DNA from: an uncultured Collinsella sp.
GTDB lineage: Bacteria > Actinomycetota > Coriobacteriia > Coriobacteriales > Coriobacteriaceae
Length of the DNA stretch: 17,758 nucleotides
Assembly: GCA_902475375.1 (NCBI GenBank)
Contig: CABRZC010000037.1
Location: forward strand, 1 to 17,758
Reading direction: 5' to 3'
The notes beneath the pieces were generated by a model that was not told the origin of the DNA, did no database searches, and saw nothing but the letters and a program-made list of their open reading frames with translations. This document shows positions 1 to 7,405 of the stretch, piece after piece (positions within the stretch are counted from its first letter, which is position 1; the number at the start of each line of letters is the position of its first letter). The translations under genes were made by a program, and so were the position numbers.

Positions 1-1707
1 CAGGCCATCAAGGACGGATTCCTTGGGTGCATGCCCATTGTCCTCACCTCTTCGATCTTTCTGCTCATTGCCACCCTTCCCGGCGTAGTCGGCATCACGC
101 TGCCCCAGCCGCTCATCGACTGGTGCAACAAGCTCTACAACTTCACCATGGGCGTCATGGGCATCATGGTTGCCGGCACCACTGCCAAGAACTTCACGGC
201 ATCCATGAACCGTCGTATGCCCGCCGGCAAAGTGCTCAACGACGGTTCCACCATGGTGGCCGCCCAGTGCAGCATGCTGCTGCTCGCAGTCACGCAGTTC
301 ACCACCAAGTTCAACGGCTCCGAACTTTCGGTCTTCGATTGCACCAGCATGGGCACGCGCGGCCTGTTCTCGGCCTATATCGCCGCGTTCATTACCGTGT
401 GGGTCTACAAATTCTGCGTCTCGCGCGATCTGACCATTAAGCTGCCCAAGGAGGTCCCGGGCGCCATCGCTCAGAACTTCCGCGACATCATCCCCTTCGG
501 CGGCGCCGTCATCATCTGCGGCATCATCGATGTCGTCGTGCGCAACCTCATGGGCGTTCCGTTCTCCGAGCTGCTTATCAAACTGCTCTCCCCGCTCTTC
601 ACCGCTGCAGAAACCTATCCTGGCCTTATCCTTATCCAGGCAGCCACCGCGTTCTTCTGGTTCATCGGCGTCCACGGCCCCTCGATCGTCCAGCCGGGCA
701 TCGACCCCATCCGTCTTGCCAACCAGGCCGAGAACCTGCAGGTTCTGCTGGCAGGCGGCCACCCCGCCCATTCCCTCACCTTTAACATGTCGCTCGTGGG
801 TGAGTTCGGCGGCACCGGCGCCACGTTCATCGTGCCGCTTCTGCTGATTCTCTTTATGAAGTCCAAGCAGCTCAAAGCCGTCGGCAAGGCCTCGATTGTT
901 CCTGTGGCCTTCGCTGTCAACGAACCGCTGCTCTTTGGCGCGCCGATGATCCTTAACCCCTACATGCTCATCCCCTTTGTTGCCGCCGGCTGCGTCAACG
1001 TAAGTGTTGCCAAGTTCTTTATCGATAACGTGGGCATGAACGGCTTCTCCTTCGTGGTGCCTTGGGCCACCCCCGCCCCCATCGGCATTTTCATCACCAC
1101 GAACTTCCAGCTTATCGCCCTGGTGTTTGTCGCGATCATCATCTTGCTGGACGCCATCATCTACCTGCCGTTCTTGAAGGCATACGATAAGCTGCTCTGC
1201 GACCAGGAAGCCGAGCGCGCCGCCGAGCTGGGTCTCGAGTCCGATGGCGCTGTCACCATCGCCGCCAACGCCTCTGCGCCCGCTGTCGAGCAGACTACCG
1301 CTTCCGTCGAGCCGACCGCCGCTGCCGTCAACAGCGAGCCTGTCGCCGATCAGCCCGAGCCCGCCGCCGGCGCATCCGCCAAGAAGGATGTCGACGGTCT
1401 GAAGGTCCTCGTCCTGTGCGCTGGCGCCGGCACCTCCGCCATGCTTGCCAACGCCATCAAGGAAGGTGCCGCGCAGACCGGAGAGAACATCGCTTCCTCC
1501 GCAGGTGCCTATGGCCAGCACACTGCCATCATGGATCAGTACGACGTTATCGTGCTTGCCCCGCAGGTCCGTAGCTACTACAACGACATGAAGGCCGACA
1601 CCGATCGCCTGGGCATTAAGCTGCTCGCCCCGCGCGGCAAGGAATATATCGACCTTACCCGCGACCCCGCTGGCGCCATCAAGTGGCTCCGCGAGAACCT
1701 CGACTAG
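1..1707 (+). CDS. lacE: PTS lactose transporter EIICB (partial, 5' end outside window)
   Basis: Membrane permease plus phosphocarrier of the lactose/cellobiose PTS family; it imports lactose as lactose-6-phosphate. The frame is open from base 1 and already reads family-like sequence (QAIKDGFLGCMPIV), so the true start lies upstream and the ATG at 31 is internal; roughly the first few tens of residues are missing. The EIIC part has the typical hydrophobic segments, the FWFIGVHGPSIVQPG stretch and the NEPLLFGAPMILNP motif. An Ala/Pro/Glu-rich linker follows (about 1250-1385), then an EIIB domain whose phosphorylated cysteine is in VLVLCAGAGTSAML (codon 1417-1419). This EIIC-linker-EIIB order is that of LacE. 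LacG follows directly, which supports lactose over cellobiose. The EIIA partner (LacF) is not in the window. Confidence 0.93.
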   Translation, partial: QAIKDGFLGCMPIVLTSSIFLLIATLPGVVGITLPQPLIDWCNKLYNFTMGVMGIMVAGTTAKNFTASMNRRMPAGKVLNDGSTMVAAQCSMLLLAVTQFTTKFNGSELSVFDCTSMGTRGLFSAYIAAFITVWVYKFCVSRDLTIKLPKEVPGAIAQNFRDIIPFGGAVIICGIIDVVVRNLMGVPFSELLIKLLSPLFTAAETYPGLILIQAATAFFWFIGVHGPSIVQPGIDPIRLANQAENLQVLLAGGHPAHSLTFNMSLVGEFGGTGATFIVPLLLILFMKSKQLKAVGKASIVPVAFAVNEPLLFGAPMILNPYMLIPFVAAGCVNVSVAKFFIDNVGMNGFSFVVPWATPAPIGIFITTNFQLIALVFVAIIILLDAIIYLPFLKAYDKLLCDQEAERAAELGLESDGAVTIAANASAPAVEQTTASVEPTAAAVNSEPVADQPEPAAGASAKKDVDGLKVLVLCAGAGTSAMLANAIKEGAAQTGENIASSAGAYGQHTAIMDQYDVIVLAPQVRSYYNDMKADTDRLGIKLLAPRGKEYIDLTRDPAGAIKWLRENLD

Positions 1708-1721
1708 CTCCTCCCTCTGTT

Positions 1722-1748
1722 GGTGCCCGGATCCCCAGTTCGGGCACC
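1722..1748 (+). other. Hairpin between lacE and lacG
   Basis: A perfect 8-bp inverted repeat (GGTGCCCG at 1722-1729, CGGGCACC at 1741-1748) with an 11-base loop lies in the short lacE-lacG gap. No T-run follows, so it is not a typical terminator. A role in message stability or in uneven expression of the two genes is inference. Confidence 0.5.
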
Positions 1749-1782
1749 TCTCCCTATTCGTATCCCACAGAAAGGATGACTC

Positions 1783-3204
1783 ATGACCAATCCCATGAAG
1801 TTCCCCGACGGCTTTGTGTTTGGCGGCGCCACCGCCGCTTACCAGGTTGAGGGCGAGACCCGCACGCACGGCAAGGGCAAAGTGCCCTGGGACGATTTCC
1901 TGGCAGCCCAAGGTCGTTTCTCCCCCGACCCCGCAAGCGATTTCTACAACAAGTATCCGGTCGATATCGACCTGTGCCAGCGTTTTGGCATTAACGGCAT
2001 TCGTGTCTCCATCGCTTGGAGCCGTATCTTCCCCAGTGGCACTGGCGAGATTAACCCCGAGGGCGTCGCTTTCTATCACGAGCTTTTTGCCACCTGCAAC
2101 AAAGCTGGCGTTATCCCCTATGTCACGCTCGATCACTTCGATACGCCCGAGGCCTTCTACCAGGACGGCGGCGAGGGCTTCCTGACGCGCACGACCATCG
2201 ATGCCTTTGTCGAGTACGCCAAGTTCTGCTTTGCCGAGTTCGCCGAGGTCAAGCACTGGTTCACGTTTAACGAGATTCCCGCAACCGCCGAGGGCAGCTT
2301 TATCGTCGGCAACTGGCCGCACGGCGAGAAGTACCGCCTGGACAAGGCCTTCCAGCTCATGCACAACATGATGGTGGCCCACGCCAAGGCCGTCGTCGCC
2401 TTCCATGAGGGCGGCTTTGAGGGCGAGATCGGCATTGTCCAGAACCTGGAGCCCAAGTATCCCCTCGATCCCAACAGCGCTGCCGACTGCGAGGCCGCCC
2501 GCATGGCCGACGTCATCAACAACCGCTGGGTGCTCGACGCCACTTTCCGCGGCCACTATGCAGCCGACACCATGGAGGCTGCGACCAAGCTGGCCCATAT
2601 CGCCGGCGGCGAGCTCGACGTCCGCGACGAGGACATCGCCGCGCTGACCGCCGCGCTCCCCTACAACGATTGCCTGGGCGTCAACACCTACAAGTGCCAG
2701 TTCCTGCGTGCCGCCGAAGGCGAAAACGACATCAACCACAATGGCACCGGCGACAAGGGCTCCTCGCGCTGGTTCCTCAAGGGCGTGGGCGAGTCATGCG
2801 TGCGCGAAGGCGTACCCACCACCGATTGGGACTGGATCATCTATCCCGAGGGCCTGTACGACCTGCTGCTCCGCATTAAGAACGATTACCCCAACTACAA
2901 GAAAATCTACATTACCGAGAACGGCATGGGCTATAAGGACGACTTCGAGGACGGCTTTATCGATGACGCCCCTCGTATCGACTACATGCGCCAGCATCTC
3001 GCGTGGATCCTCAAGGCAATCGACGGCGGCGTAAACGTCGACGGTTACTTTGTGTGGTCGCTGCAGGACCAGTTCTCCTGGACCAACGGCTATAACAAAC
3101 GTTACGGCCTGTTCTACATCGACTTTGAGACCCAGAAGCGCTATCCCAAGGCGAGCGCGTACTGGTACAAGAACGTCGCGGAGACCGGCCTGCTCATGGC
3201 CTAA
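1783..3204 (+). CDS. lacG: 6-phospho-beta-galactosidase
   Basis: Glycoside hydrolase family 1 enzyme that cleaves cytoplasmic lactose-6-phosphate to glucose and galactose-6-phosphate. At 473 residues it has the usual length for LacG. The acid/base glutamate is E164 in TFNEI and the nucleophile is E379 in YITENGMG. S432, K439 and Y441 in FSWTNGYNKRYG have the Ser-x6-Lys-x-Tyr spacing that binds the substrate phosphate in LacG, separating it from non-phospho beta-glycosidases. The start ATG at 1783 follows an AAAGGATG ribosome site. It lies 75 bases after lacE on the same strand and is followed by a strong terminator, so it is the last gene of the lac transcript here. Confidence 0.95.
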   Translation: MTNPMKFPDGFVFGGATAAYQVEGETRTHGKGKVPWDDFLAAQGRFSPDPASDFYNKYPVDIDLCQRFGINGIRVSIAWSRIFPSGTGEINPEGVAFYHELFATCNKAGVIPYVTLDHFDTPEAFYQDGGEGFLTRTTIDAFVEYAKFCFAEFAEVKHWFTFNEIPATAEGSFIVGNWPHGEKYRLDKAFQLMHNMMVAHAKAVVAFHEGGFEGEIGIVQNLEPKYPLDPNSAADCEAARMADVINNRWVLDATFRGHYAADTMEAATKLAHIAGGELDVRDEDIAALTAALPYNDCLGVNTYKCQFLRAAEGENDINHNGTGDKGSSRWFLKGVGESCVREGVPTTDWDWIIYPEGLYDLLLRIKNDYPNYKKIYITENGMGYKDDFEDGFIDDAPRIDYMRQHLAWILKAIDGGVNVDGYFVWSLQDQFSWTNGYNKRYGLFYIDFETQKRYPKASAYWYKNVAETGLLMA

Positions 3205-3226
3205 CTTTTGCCGCATACCCCCTGTC

Positions 3227-3273
3227 GGCCGCATGCGAATCCCTCCACGGGTTCGCATGCGGCCTATTTTTTT
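3227..3273 (+). terminator. Rho-independent terminator of the lac operon
   Basis: A 13-bp perfect inverted repeat (GGCCGCATGCGAA at 3227-3239, its complement at 3252-3264) is followed by TATTTTTTT. It lies 22 bases after the lacG stop. Confidence 0.92.
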
Positions 3274-3295
3274 GCTCGGCCCGTGCAGGCCGTTT

Positions 3296-3512
3296 GTCTC
3301 GATTTGTAACATCTAGCAGGGATTTTCAATCCTAACTGTTATAGATTTAGACGAACGGGCGACCAGGGCTGAAAGATCTCAATCTGTAACGCGTAGCCCA
3401 CTTTCGACCGTCTAACTGTTACAGATCGAGACAAACGAACGGTCCGAACTTGAAGATCTCAATCTGTAACACGTAGCCGAGTTTTTCGATCCCAACTGTT
3501 ACAGATTGAGAC
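3296..3512. repeat. Three tandem copies of a palindromic repeat, period about 80 bp
   Basis: Units at 3296-3352, 3375-3432 and 3455-3512 each run from a TCTCAATCTGTAAC-like left arm to an AACTGTTACAGATTGAGAC-like right arm. The arms are reverse complements over about 15-16 bases around a loop of about 25 bases. Unit starts are 79 and 80 bases apart; the two 22-base linkers are only weakly alike. Unit 1 is the most diverged (GATTTGTAAC, GTTATAGATTTAGAC). The array fills the gap between the lac terminator and the toxin-antitoxin promoter and holds no gene. It resembles REP/BIME-type extragenic palindromes; the family is not one I recognise. Confidence 0.85.
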
Positions 3513-3544
3513 GATTCGACGGTACCGGTCGCTTGGACACGCCG

Positions 3545-3553
3545 TGGTACAAT
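3545..3553 (+). promoter_or_regulatory. Extended -10 promoter of the toxin-antitoxin operon
   Basis: TGGTACAAT fits an extended -10 element (TG-N-TACAAT) 27 bases before the antitoxin start. No good -35 is seen at 16-18 bases. The TTGGAC at 3533 is too close (9-base spacer). This placement puts transcription start near 3560 and argues against an upstream ATG at 3544, which lies inside the promoter. Confidence 0.45.
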
Positions 3554-3579
3554 TATGCCACGACGCAAAGGAGGTACCC

Positions 3580-3846
3580 ATGTCCGCTTGTGTGCCCGTC
3601 CGAGACATGAAGGACACTGCCACATTCACCGCACTTGTTGAGTCTGAGCGCGACGTCACCGTAACTAAGAACGGCTACGAGGCCATGCACTGCATCAGCA
3701 GCGACCAGTATCGCCTCATGCAAGAAGAAATCGCCAAGGCAAAACTGCTGTCTCGTATGATGTTGGCAGAAGACGAAATATCGCAAGGCGACTACAGCGA
3801 CTACGACTCCTTCGCGACCGCGATACGAGACAAATATGACCTATAA
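3580..3846 (+). CDS. Antitoxin of a type II module, Phd/YefM family
   Basis: An 88-residue protein expected to bind and neutralise the toxin encoded directly downstream and to repress their shared promoter. The N-terminal half has the Phd/YefM pattern: VPVRDMKDTA, then TVTKNGYEAMHCISSDQY. The C-terminal half is charged and helical, as expected for the toxin-binding tail. The start at 3580 is chosen because AAAGGAGG lies just upstream at 3568-3574; an in-frame ATG at 3544 has no ribosome site and overlaps the promoter. The gene overlaps the toxin by 11 bases, which is usual for coupled translation in such pairs. Confidence 0.88.
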   Translation: MSACVPVRDMKDTATFTALVESERDVTVTKNGYEAMHCISSDQYRLMQEEIAKAKLLSRMMLAEDEISQGDYSDYDSFATAIRDKYDL

Positions 3847-4141
3847 CGTCGTTATACTCAAAAGCGCGCGATATGAGTACGAGAGTATCGTCGGGTACCT
3901 TGCTCAAATCCTCAAGAATCCGCGTGCAGCAGGCAATTTTGTCGCTGAGTTTGAATATCAGCTTGATCTGCTTCGCGAGCAGCCGCTCCTACGTCCCCTC
4001 TCGCATATGCAAGAGCTGGCGGCACGTAATTACCGATCGTTTCCCGTCAACAACTACGTGTGCCTTTATAAGTTTGAGCACGAAACAATCTATATCGCTC
4101 ACATCTTTCATCAGTCACAGGACTACGCCCGCCTGGTCTAA
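3836..4141 (+). CDS. Toxin of a type II module, RelE/ParE family
   Basis: A 101-residue protein with the ParE/RelE layout: N-terminal MTYNVVILKSARYEYESIVGYL, a helical hairpin, then the beta-rich end RNYRSFPVNNYVCLYKF and IYIAHIFHQSQDYARLV. Members either poison DNA gyrase (ParE) or cleave mRNA on the ribosome (RelE). The sequence is more ParE-like, but target choice cannot be settled by eye. The start codon lies inside the end of the antitoxin gene, so both are one operon. No clear terminator is seen in the 98 bases before the converging lacR-type gene. Confidence 0.85.
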   Translation: MTYNVVILKSARYEYESIVGYLAQILKNPRAAGNFVAEFEYQLDLLREQPLLRPLSHMQELAARNYRSFPVNNYVCLYKFEHETIYIAHIFHQSQDYARLV

Positions 4142-4239
4142 CCCACAAGCTGAATACTTGGCCCGAGCACATTTGCGCGTCAACGTGAAGCGGTAATCCC
4201 CGCGCCGACAGGGGGCAGAAGTATCGCCTGCAGCGTTAG

Positions 4240-5004
4240 TTAGCAGATGACCTGCGTATGCTCCTCGATGGCGGCGCGATCCTCGGCGGCGATACTCGGC
4301 TCGCACACCACGGCGTCCAAATTATCCAGACGACAGAAGGTGTAGAAGTCGCGCTTGCCGATCTTGCTGGAGTCGGCGATCAAGTAGCGCGAGTCGGCCT
4401 TGCTAAAGGCGAGCTGCTGGATACGACCCTCATCCATATTAGACGTAGACACGTCGCCATCCAGAATGCCGTTGGCGCCGATAAACGCCGCATCGATACC
4501 CAGCGCACGCAGAGTATCCTCGGCCGTTGGCCCCACAAAAGCGGCGGTGCGGCGACGGTACATACCGCCCACGAGGCACAGGTCGCAGTCTTCGCGCGCC
4601 TCAAGCAAGTTAAACACTGAAAGCGAATTGGTCACGATGCGCAGGCGAAACGCCGGCAGCATCGAGGCCATCTGCTCAACCGTGGTGCCCGTACCCAAAA
4701 AGATGGTCGAGCCCTCCTCGATGAGCTCAACGGCGCGGCGCGCGATCTGCAGCTTTTCCTCGGCATGCTTAGTGCGCTTTTCGCTGTGCGAATACTCATG
4801 GCGCAACATAGCGTGGGGACGTCCCTGTGCACTACGGGCGCCGCCGTGCACGCGCTCGATCTCGCCCAGGCTCGCAAGTTCCTCAAGGTCGCGGCGAATC
4901 GTCATATCCGAAACGCCCAGCGCATCCGAAATCTCCTTGACCGAGACCGTGCCCTGCTCTTCGAGCAGCTGACGAACCTTATCCTGTCGCTCTGCCTTAA
5001 TCAC
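4240..5004 (-). CDS. DeoR-family transcriptional repressor, LacR-like
   Basis: A 254-residue DeoR regulator. The N-terminal winged helix-turn-helix reads SVKEISDALGVSDMTIRRDL followed by ELASLGEIERVHGGA. The C-terminal sugar-phosphate domain has FLGTGTTVEQM, VTNSLSVFN, VGGMYRRRT, AFIGANGI and ADSSKIGKRDF, all typical of the family. The start is GTG at 5004, preceded by GAGGAT. In Gram-positive lac operons the repressor LacR belongs to this family and responds to tagatose-6-phosphate. Its place next to lacEG and galM makes lac control the likely job; this is inference, and other sugar regulons are possible. Confidence 0.88.
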   Translation of the reverse strand: MIKAERQDKVRQLLEEQGTVSVKEISDALGVSDMTIRRDLEELASLGEIERVHGGARSAQGRPHAMLRHEYSHSEKRTKHAEEKLQIARRAVELIEEGSTIFLGTGTTVEQMASMLPAFRLRIVTNSLSVFNLLEAREDCDLCLVGGMYRRRTAAFVGPTAEDTLRALGIDAAFIGANGILDGDVSTSNMDEGRIQQLAFSKADSRYLIADSSKIGKRDFYTFCRLDNLDAVVCEPSIAAEDRAAIEEHTQVIC

Positions 5005-5056
5005 GATGAATCCTCGCCGTTCTTTGCGCGCATATCATTCAAACAGTAACGAACAA

Positions 5057-5097
5057 ATTGTATCAGACTCGTGCGGGTCAAAAATGAACACCCGCAC
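5057..5097 (-). promoter_or_regulatory. Candidate promoter and inverted repeat in the repressor-galM gap
   Basis: On the minus strand TACAAT (5057-5062) could be the -10 of the repressor gene, with a poor -35. A perfect 8-bp inverted repeat, GTGCGGGT (5071-5078) and ACCCGCAC (5090-5097), surrounds the -35 region. It could be an operator for control of one or both divergent genes. There is no T-run, so a terminator is unlikely. Confidence 0.3.
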
Positions 5098-5210
5098 AGC
5101 TCCAATCATCACTTTTTTGAGAAAAATACCCCCTGCTTTAGTGGGGTGTAGTGATAATCTCGCCTGTTCGCGCTACAGTTTGTCCGAATTATCTCGATGT
5201 TAGGAACCAA

Positions 5211-6263
5211 ATGATCACTTCCGAGCTTTTCGGCACCGCGCCCTGCGGTACCCCCGTTCATCGTTACACCCTCAACGGGCCCGAGATCTGCGTTCGCATT
5301 ATGGACTATGGCGCCACCGTGCTGGGTATCGATGTGCCCGATATTCCCGGCAACGTGCGCGATGTTGTGCTGGGCTTCGATAAGCTCGAGGATTACTTTG
5401 ACAACCCCGCCTGCTTTGGCGCGACCATCGGCCCCGTGGCAAACCGCACCGCGGGCGCCACGATCACCATCGACGGCACGGACTGGCATATGCCCGCCAA
5501 CGAGGGCGCCAACAACCTACACAGCGATCTTGAGCACGGCCTGCATAAACGCGTGTGGGATGTTGAGCTCGACGAGGTCCATAACGCCGTGCGCATGACC
5601 ACCTCGCTTGAGGATGGTGAGCTGGGCCTGCCCGGCAACCGCACCTTTACGGCCGTGTTTACCGTTACACGCACCGGTGTCTTCCGTATCGAGTATGGTT
5701 GCGAGAGCGACCGTGCCACCTACGTGTCCATGACCAACCACACGTACTTTAACCTTGCCGGCCATAACGCCGGCATGGACTGCGAACATTTCTTTGTCGC
5801 CAACGCCGCCCACTACCTGCCCATTAACGAGCAGAATATCCCCACCGGCGAAATCGCTCCGGTCGAGGGAACACCGTTTGACTTTCGCGAGCTGCGCCCC
5901 GTCGCACCCGGCATGGAGGCCGACGACCCGCAGATTAAGCAGGCCCGTGGCTACGATCACTGCCTGTGCATCGATGGCTATCAGTACGGCCGCAACCTGC
6001 GTCGCGCCCTACATGTCGAGGAGATGTGGACCGGTCGTGAGCTGGACTACTACACCACCGCCCCGGGCGTGCAACTCTACACCGGCAACTGGCTGGGCGA
6101 CGAGCACGCCAAGGACGATGCCAACTATGGCTGGGGCGCCGGCTTTGCCCTCGAGGCCGAGATGTACCCCGACACGCCGCACCAGCCGCTGTTCCCGCAG
6201 GGCATTGTGGGTCCGGGTCACCCCTACAGCAATATGATCGAATACCACTTTATGAGGCACTAG
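5211..6263 (+). CDS. galM: Aldose 1-epimerase (galactose mutarotase)
   Basis: A 350-residue enzyme that interconverts alpha and beta anomers of galactose and related aldoses in the cytoplasm. Family features include PVANRTAGATI near the N-terminal side, the catalytic histidine in MTNHTYFNLAG, PVEGTPFDFR, GYDHC, and the C-terminal LEAEMYPDTPHQP stretch carrying the catalytic glutamate. The ATG at 5211 is taken as the start because conserved sequence begins there; an in-frame ATG at 5151 would add about 20 residues without family likeness and overlaps a GATAAT box (5153-5158) that may be the promoter. It is divergent from the DeoR gene. In a lactose region it would process galactose released by non-PTS hydrolysis. 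Confidence 0.93.
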   Translation: MITSELFGTAPCGTPVHRYTLNGPEICVRIMDYGATVLGIDVPDIPGNVRDVVLGFDKLEDYFDNPACFGATIGPVANRTAGATITIDGTDWHMPANEGANNLHSDLEHGLHKRVWDVELDEVHNAVRMTTSLEDGELGLPGNRTFTAVFTVTRTGVFRIEYGCESDRATYVSMTNHTYFNLAGHNAGMDCEHFFVANAAHYLPINEQNIPTGEIAPVEGTPFDFRELRPVAPGMEADDPQIKQARGYDHCLCIDGYQYGRNLRRALHVEEMWTGRELDYYTTAPGVQLYTGNWLGDEHAKDDANYGWGAGFALEAEMYPDTPHQPLFPQGIVGPGHPYSNMIEYHFMRH

Positions 6264-6291
6264 GCCCACAACGCGACATCTCGCACAGCAA

Positions 6292-6319
6292 CGCCCGCCG
6301 GCACCACCGCCGACGGGCG
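6292..6319 (+). terminator. Possible terminator after galM
   Basis: An 11-bp stem with one mismatch (CGCCCGCCGGC and GCCGACGGGCG) around a 6-base loop lies 28 bases after the galM stop. The following sequence is only moderately T-rich and interrupted, so termination is plausible rather than certain. Confidence 0.5.
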
Positions 6320-6370
6320 CTGCTTCATGCCTAAATCCTTCTTTTCGATGCCACCGAATTGGTGACATAA

Positions 6371-6524
6371 CAAAACTATGCCGAATTACTACGATGAACC
6401 CACTATGTCCGACCACGCGCTGGTTTATAAAAAATTAGCAACTCGTCTACCTGCGGTTTTATTCTCTGCAAATTTGGCATGCTCGGCGATAAGCAATTCA
6501 TCGTAGTAAACCGGCATAGTTTTG
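6371..6524. repeat. Element bounded by 28-bp imperfect inverted repeats
   Basis: Left arm 6371-6398 and right arm 6497-6524 are reverse complements over 28 bases apart from a three-base patch. The core of each arm reads AAAACTATGCCG, then TACTACGATGAA in the outside-in direction. The 98-base interior is more AT-rich than the flanks. Each arm contains an ATG that opens a short frame toward the middle: plus 6378-6506 (42 aa) and minus 6517-6425 (30 aa, MPVYYDELLIAEHAKF...). Neither has a clear ribosome site. No target duplication was found. It may be a small non-autonomous mobile element or a structured RNA; no family is recognised. Confidence 0.65.
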
Positions 6525-6589
6525 GCGGACAGCGCCACACAGATCCCCTACGAAGGCAAAATGATCCGTTTTCCTCCGTCCCCAAGGGA

Positions 6590-7072
6590 TCAGTTGAACA
6601 GATTGCCGATGGGGTCGGGGGCGGAACTGGGGAGATAGCGGATTTCTAGTTCTATGCCGAGCTTTTGCAGCTCTCTGAGAACAGCGACGTCTGTGTCGTC
6701 TACGGCAACTGCGGGCGTTGCGGGACGCTTGCCCTCCCCTGCCTGCATATGACCAATGCTGATCTTGGTGATCGGCACACCGCCCTTAACCAGCGCGAGC
6801 GCATCGGAGGGTGAGGCCACCATGATCAGAATCAATTGGCGAGGCGTTGCGGTATGAATGACGTCGATGGTCCTTTGCACCGAGAAAAACCGCGTCCAAA
6901 CGCCTTCTGGCGCCGCCACCCTCATGGGTGCCCATTGGCGCGAATCTGCCGCGATCTCATCGTTGACGATTAGGACAAGGTTGGAACCCACGGCTTCGTT
7001 CCACAGCTCAACGTCTTGTCCGTAAATGAAACGGTCGTCGATGCGTGCGAGAAGAATCTTGGGTTGAGTCAT
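6590..7072 (-). CDS. Orphan PTS mannose-family EIIB-like protein lacking the phosphorylated histidine
   Basis: A 160-residue protein matching the EIIB domain of the mannose/fructose/sorbose PTS family along its whole length. It aligns without gaps to the EIIB encoded at 16326-16808, with about half the residues identical by hand count (about 83 of 160). The key difference is in the active loop: the other copy reads RLVHGQ with His17, while this copy reads RFIYGQ with Tyr17 (codon TAC). His17 is the position that carries the phosphoryl group in the family, so this protein probably cannot pass phosphate. No EIIA, EIIC or EIID gene is adjacent. The start at 7072 matches its paralogue's N terminus; an ATG at 7123 adds an unrelated leader. 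The ribosome site is weak (GGGGC). A sensor or regulatory role is inference. Confidence 0.85.
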   Translation of the reverse strand: MTQPKILLARIDDRFIYGQDVELWNEAVGSNLVLIVNDEIAADSRQWAPMRVAAPEGVWTRFFSVQRTIDVIHTATPRQLILIMVASPSDALALVKGGVPITKISIGHMQAGEGKRPATPAVAVDDTDVAVLRELQKLGIELEIRYLPSSAPDPIGNLFN

Positions 7073-7161
7073 CGCTGCCCCATTCTGTTTGAGACCCGTA
7101 AGAGCAAGACATCGCGTCTCCAATATTAGTGCATTTAAAGTGAGAAAAGCCGTCAGAACAC

Positions 7162-7190
7162 TTGCGCGGATTTGCGATGTCCCGTATCAT
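7162..7190 (+). promoter_or_regulatory. Promoter of tRNA-Thr
   Basis: TTGCGC (7162-7167) and TATCAT (7185-7190) are separated by 17 bases, a good sigma-70 type arrangement. Expected transcription start is near 7197, about 33 bases before the tRNA. Confidence 0.6.
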
Positions 7191-7229
7191 AGACAGCCGT
7201 TGACGCCTCAGTTGCGCCATCACATGGCC

Positions 7230-7305
7230 GCCAGCGTAGCTCAGTTGGTAGAGCACCGCTCTCGTAAAGCGGGGGTCACCGGTTCGAGCCCGGTCGCTGG
7301 CTCCA
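7230..7305 (+). tRNA. tRNA-Thr, anticodon CGT
   Basis: A full cloverleaf can be drawn. The acceptor stem GCCAGCG pairs with CGCTGGC, and the D arm is GCTCAGTTGGTAGAGC. The anticodon stem CCGCT/AGCGG has the loop CTCGTAA, giving anticodon CGT at 7263-7265, and the T arm is ACCGG-TTCGAGC-CCGGT. The discriminator is T and CCA is encoded (7303-7305). The anticodon reads ACG, threonine. Confidence 0.96.
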
Positions 7306-7316
7306 TTGCACAAGAT

Positions 7317-7339
7317 AGCCGCCTTCGGGCGGCTTTTTT
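7317..7339 (+). terminator. Terminator after tRNA-Thr
   Basis: AGCCGCC-TTCG-GGCGGCT forms a perfect 7-bp stem with a stable TTCG loop followed by a T-run, 12 bases after the tRNA. Confidence 0.92.
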
Positions 7340-7405
7340 GTTGCTGATTTCGGGCGCGCTTCCGCCAATCCAAGCACAACGCCGCCGGAAACTCTCCTAC
7401 TCAAC

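Noticed and set aside
3296..3512. CRISPR array
   Set aside because: Only three units, each a long palindrome with a loop; the linkers are 22 bases and partly alike, and no cas gene is present.
4142..4239. Gap between the toxin and the DeoR gene
   Set aside because: No hairpin with a T-run, no small frame and no repeat could be supported here.
5151..5210. Earlier start of galM at 5151
   Set aside because: It adds residues with no family likeness and overlaps a likely promoter box; the ATG at 5211 fits the family start.
6403..6585. Minus-strand frame of 60 codons covering the inverted-repeat element
   Set aside because: No ribosome site or family pattern, and it runs through a repeat arm; it is kept as a repeat, not a gene.
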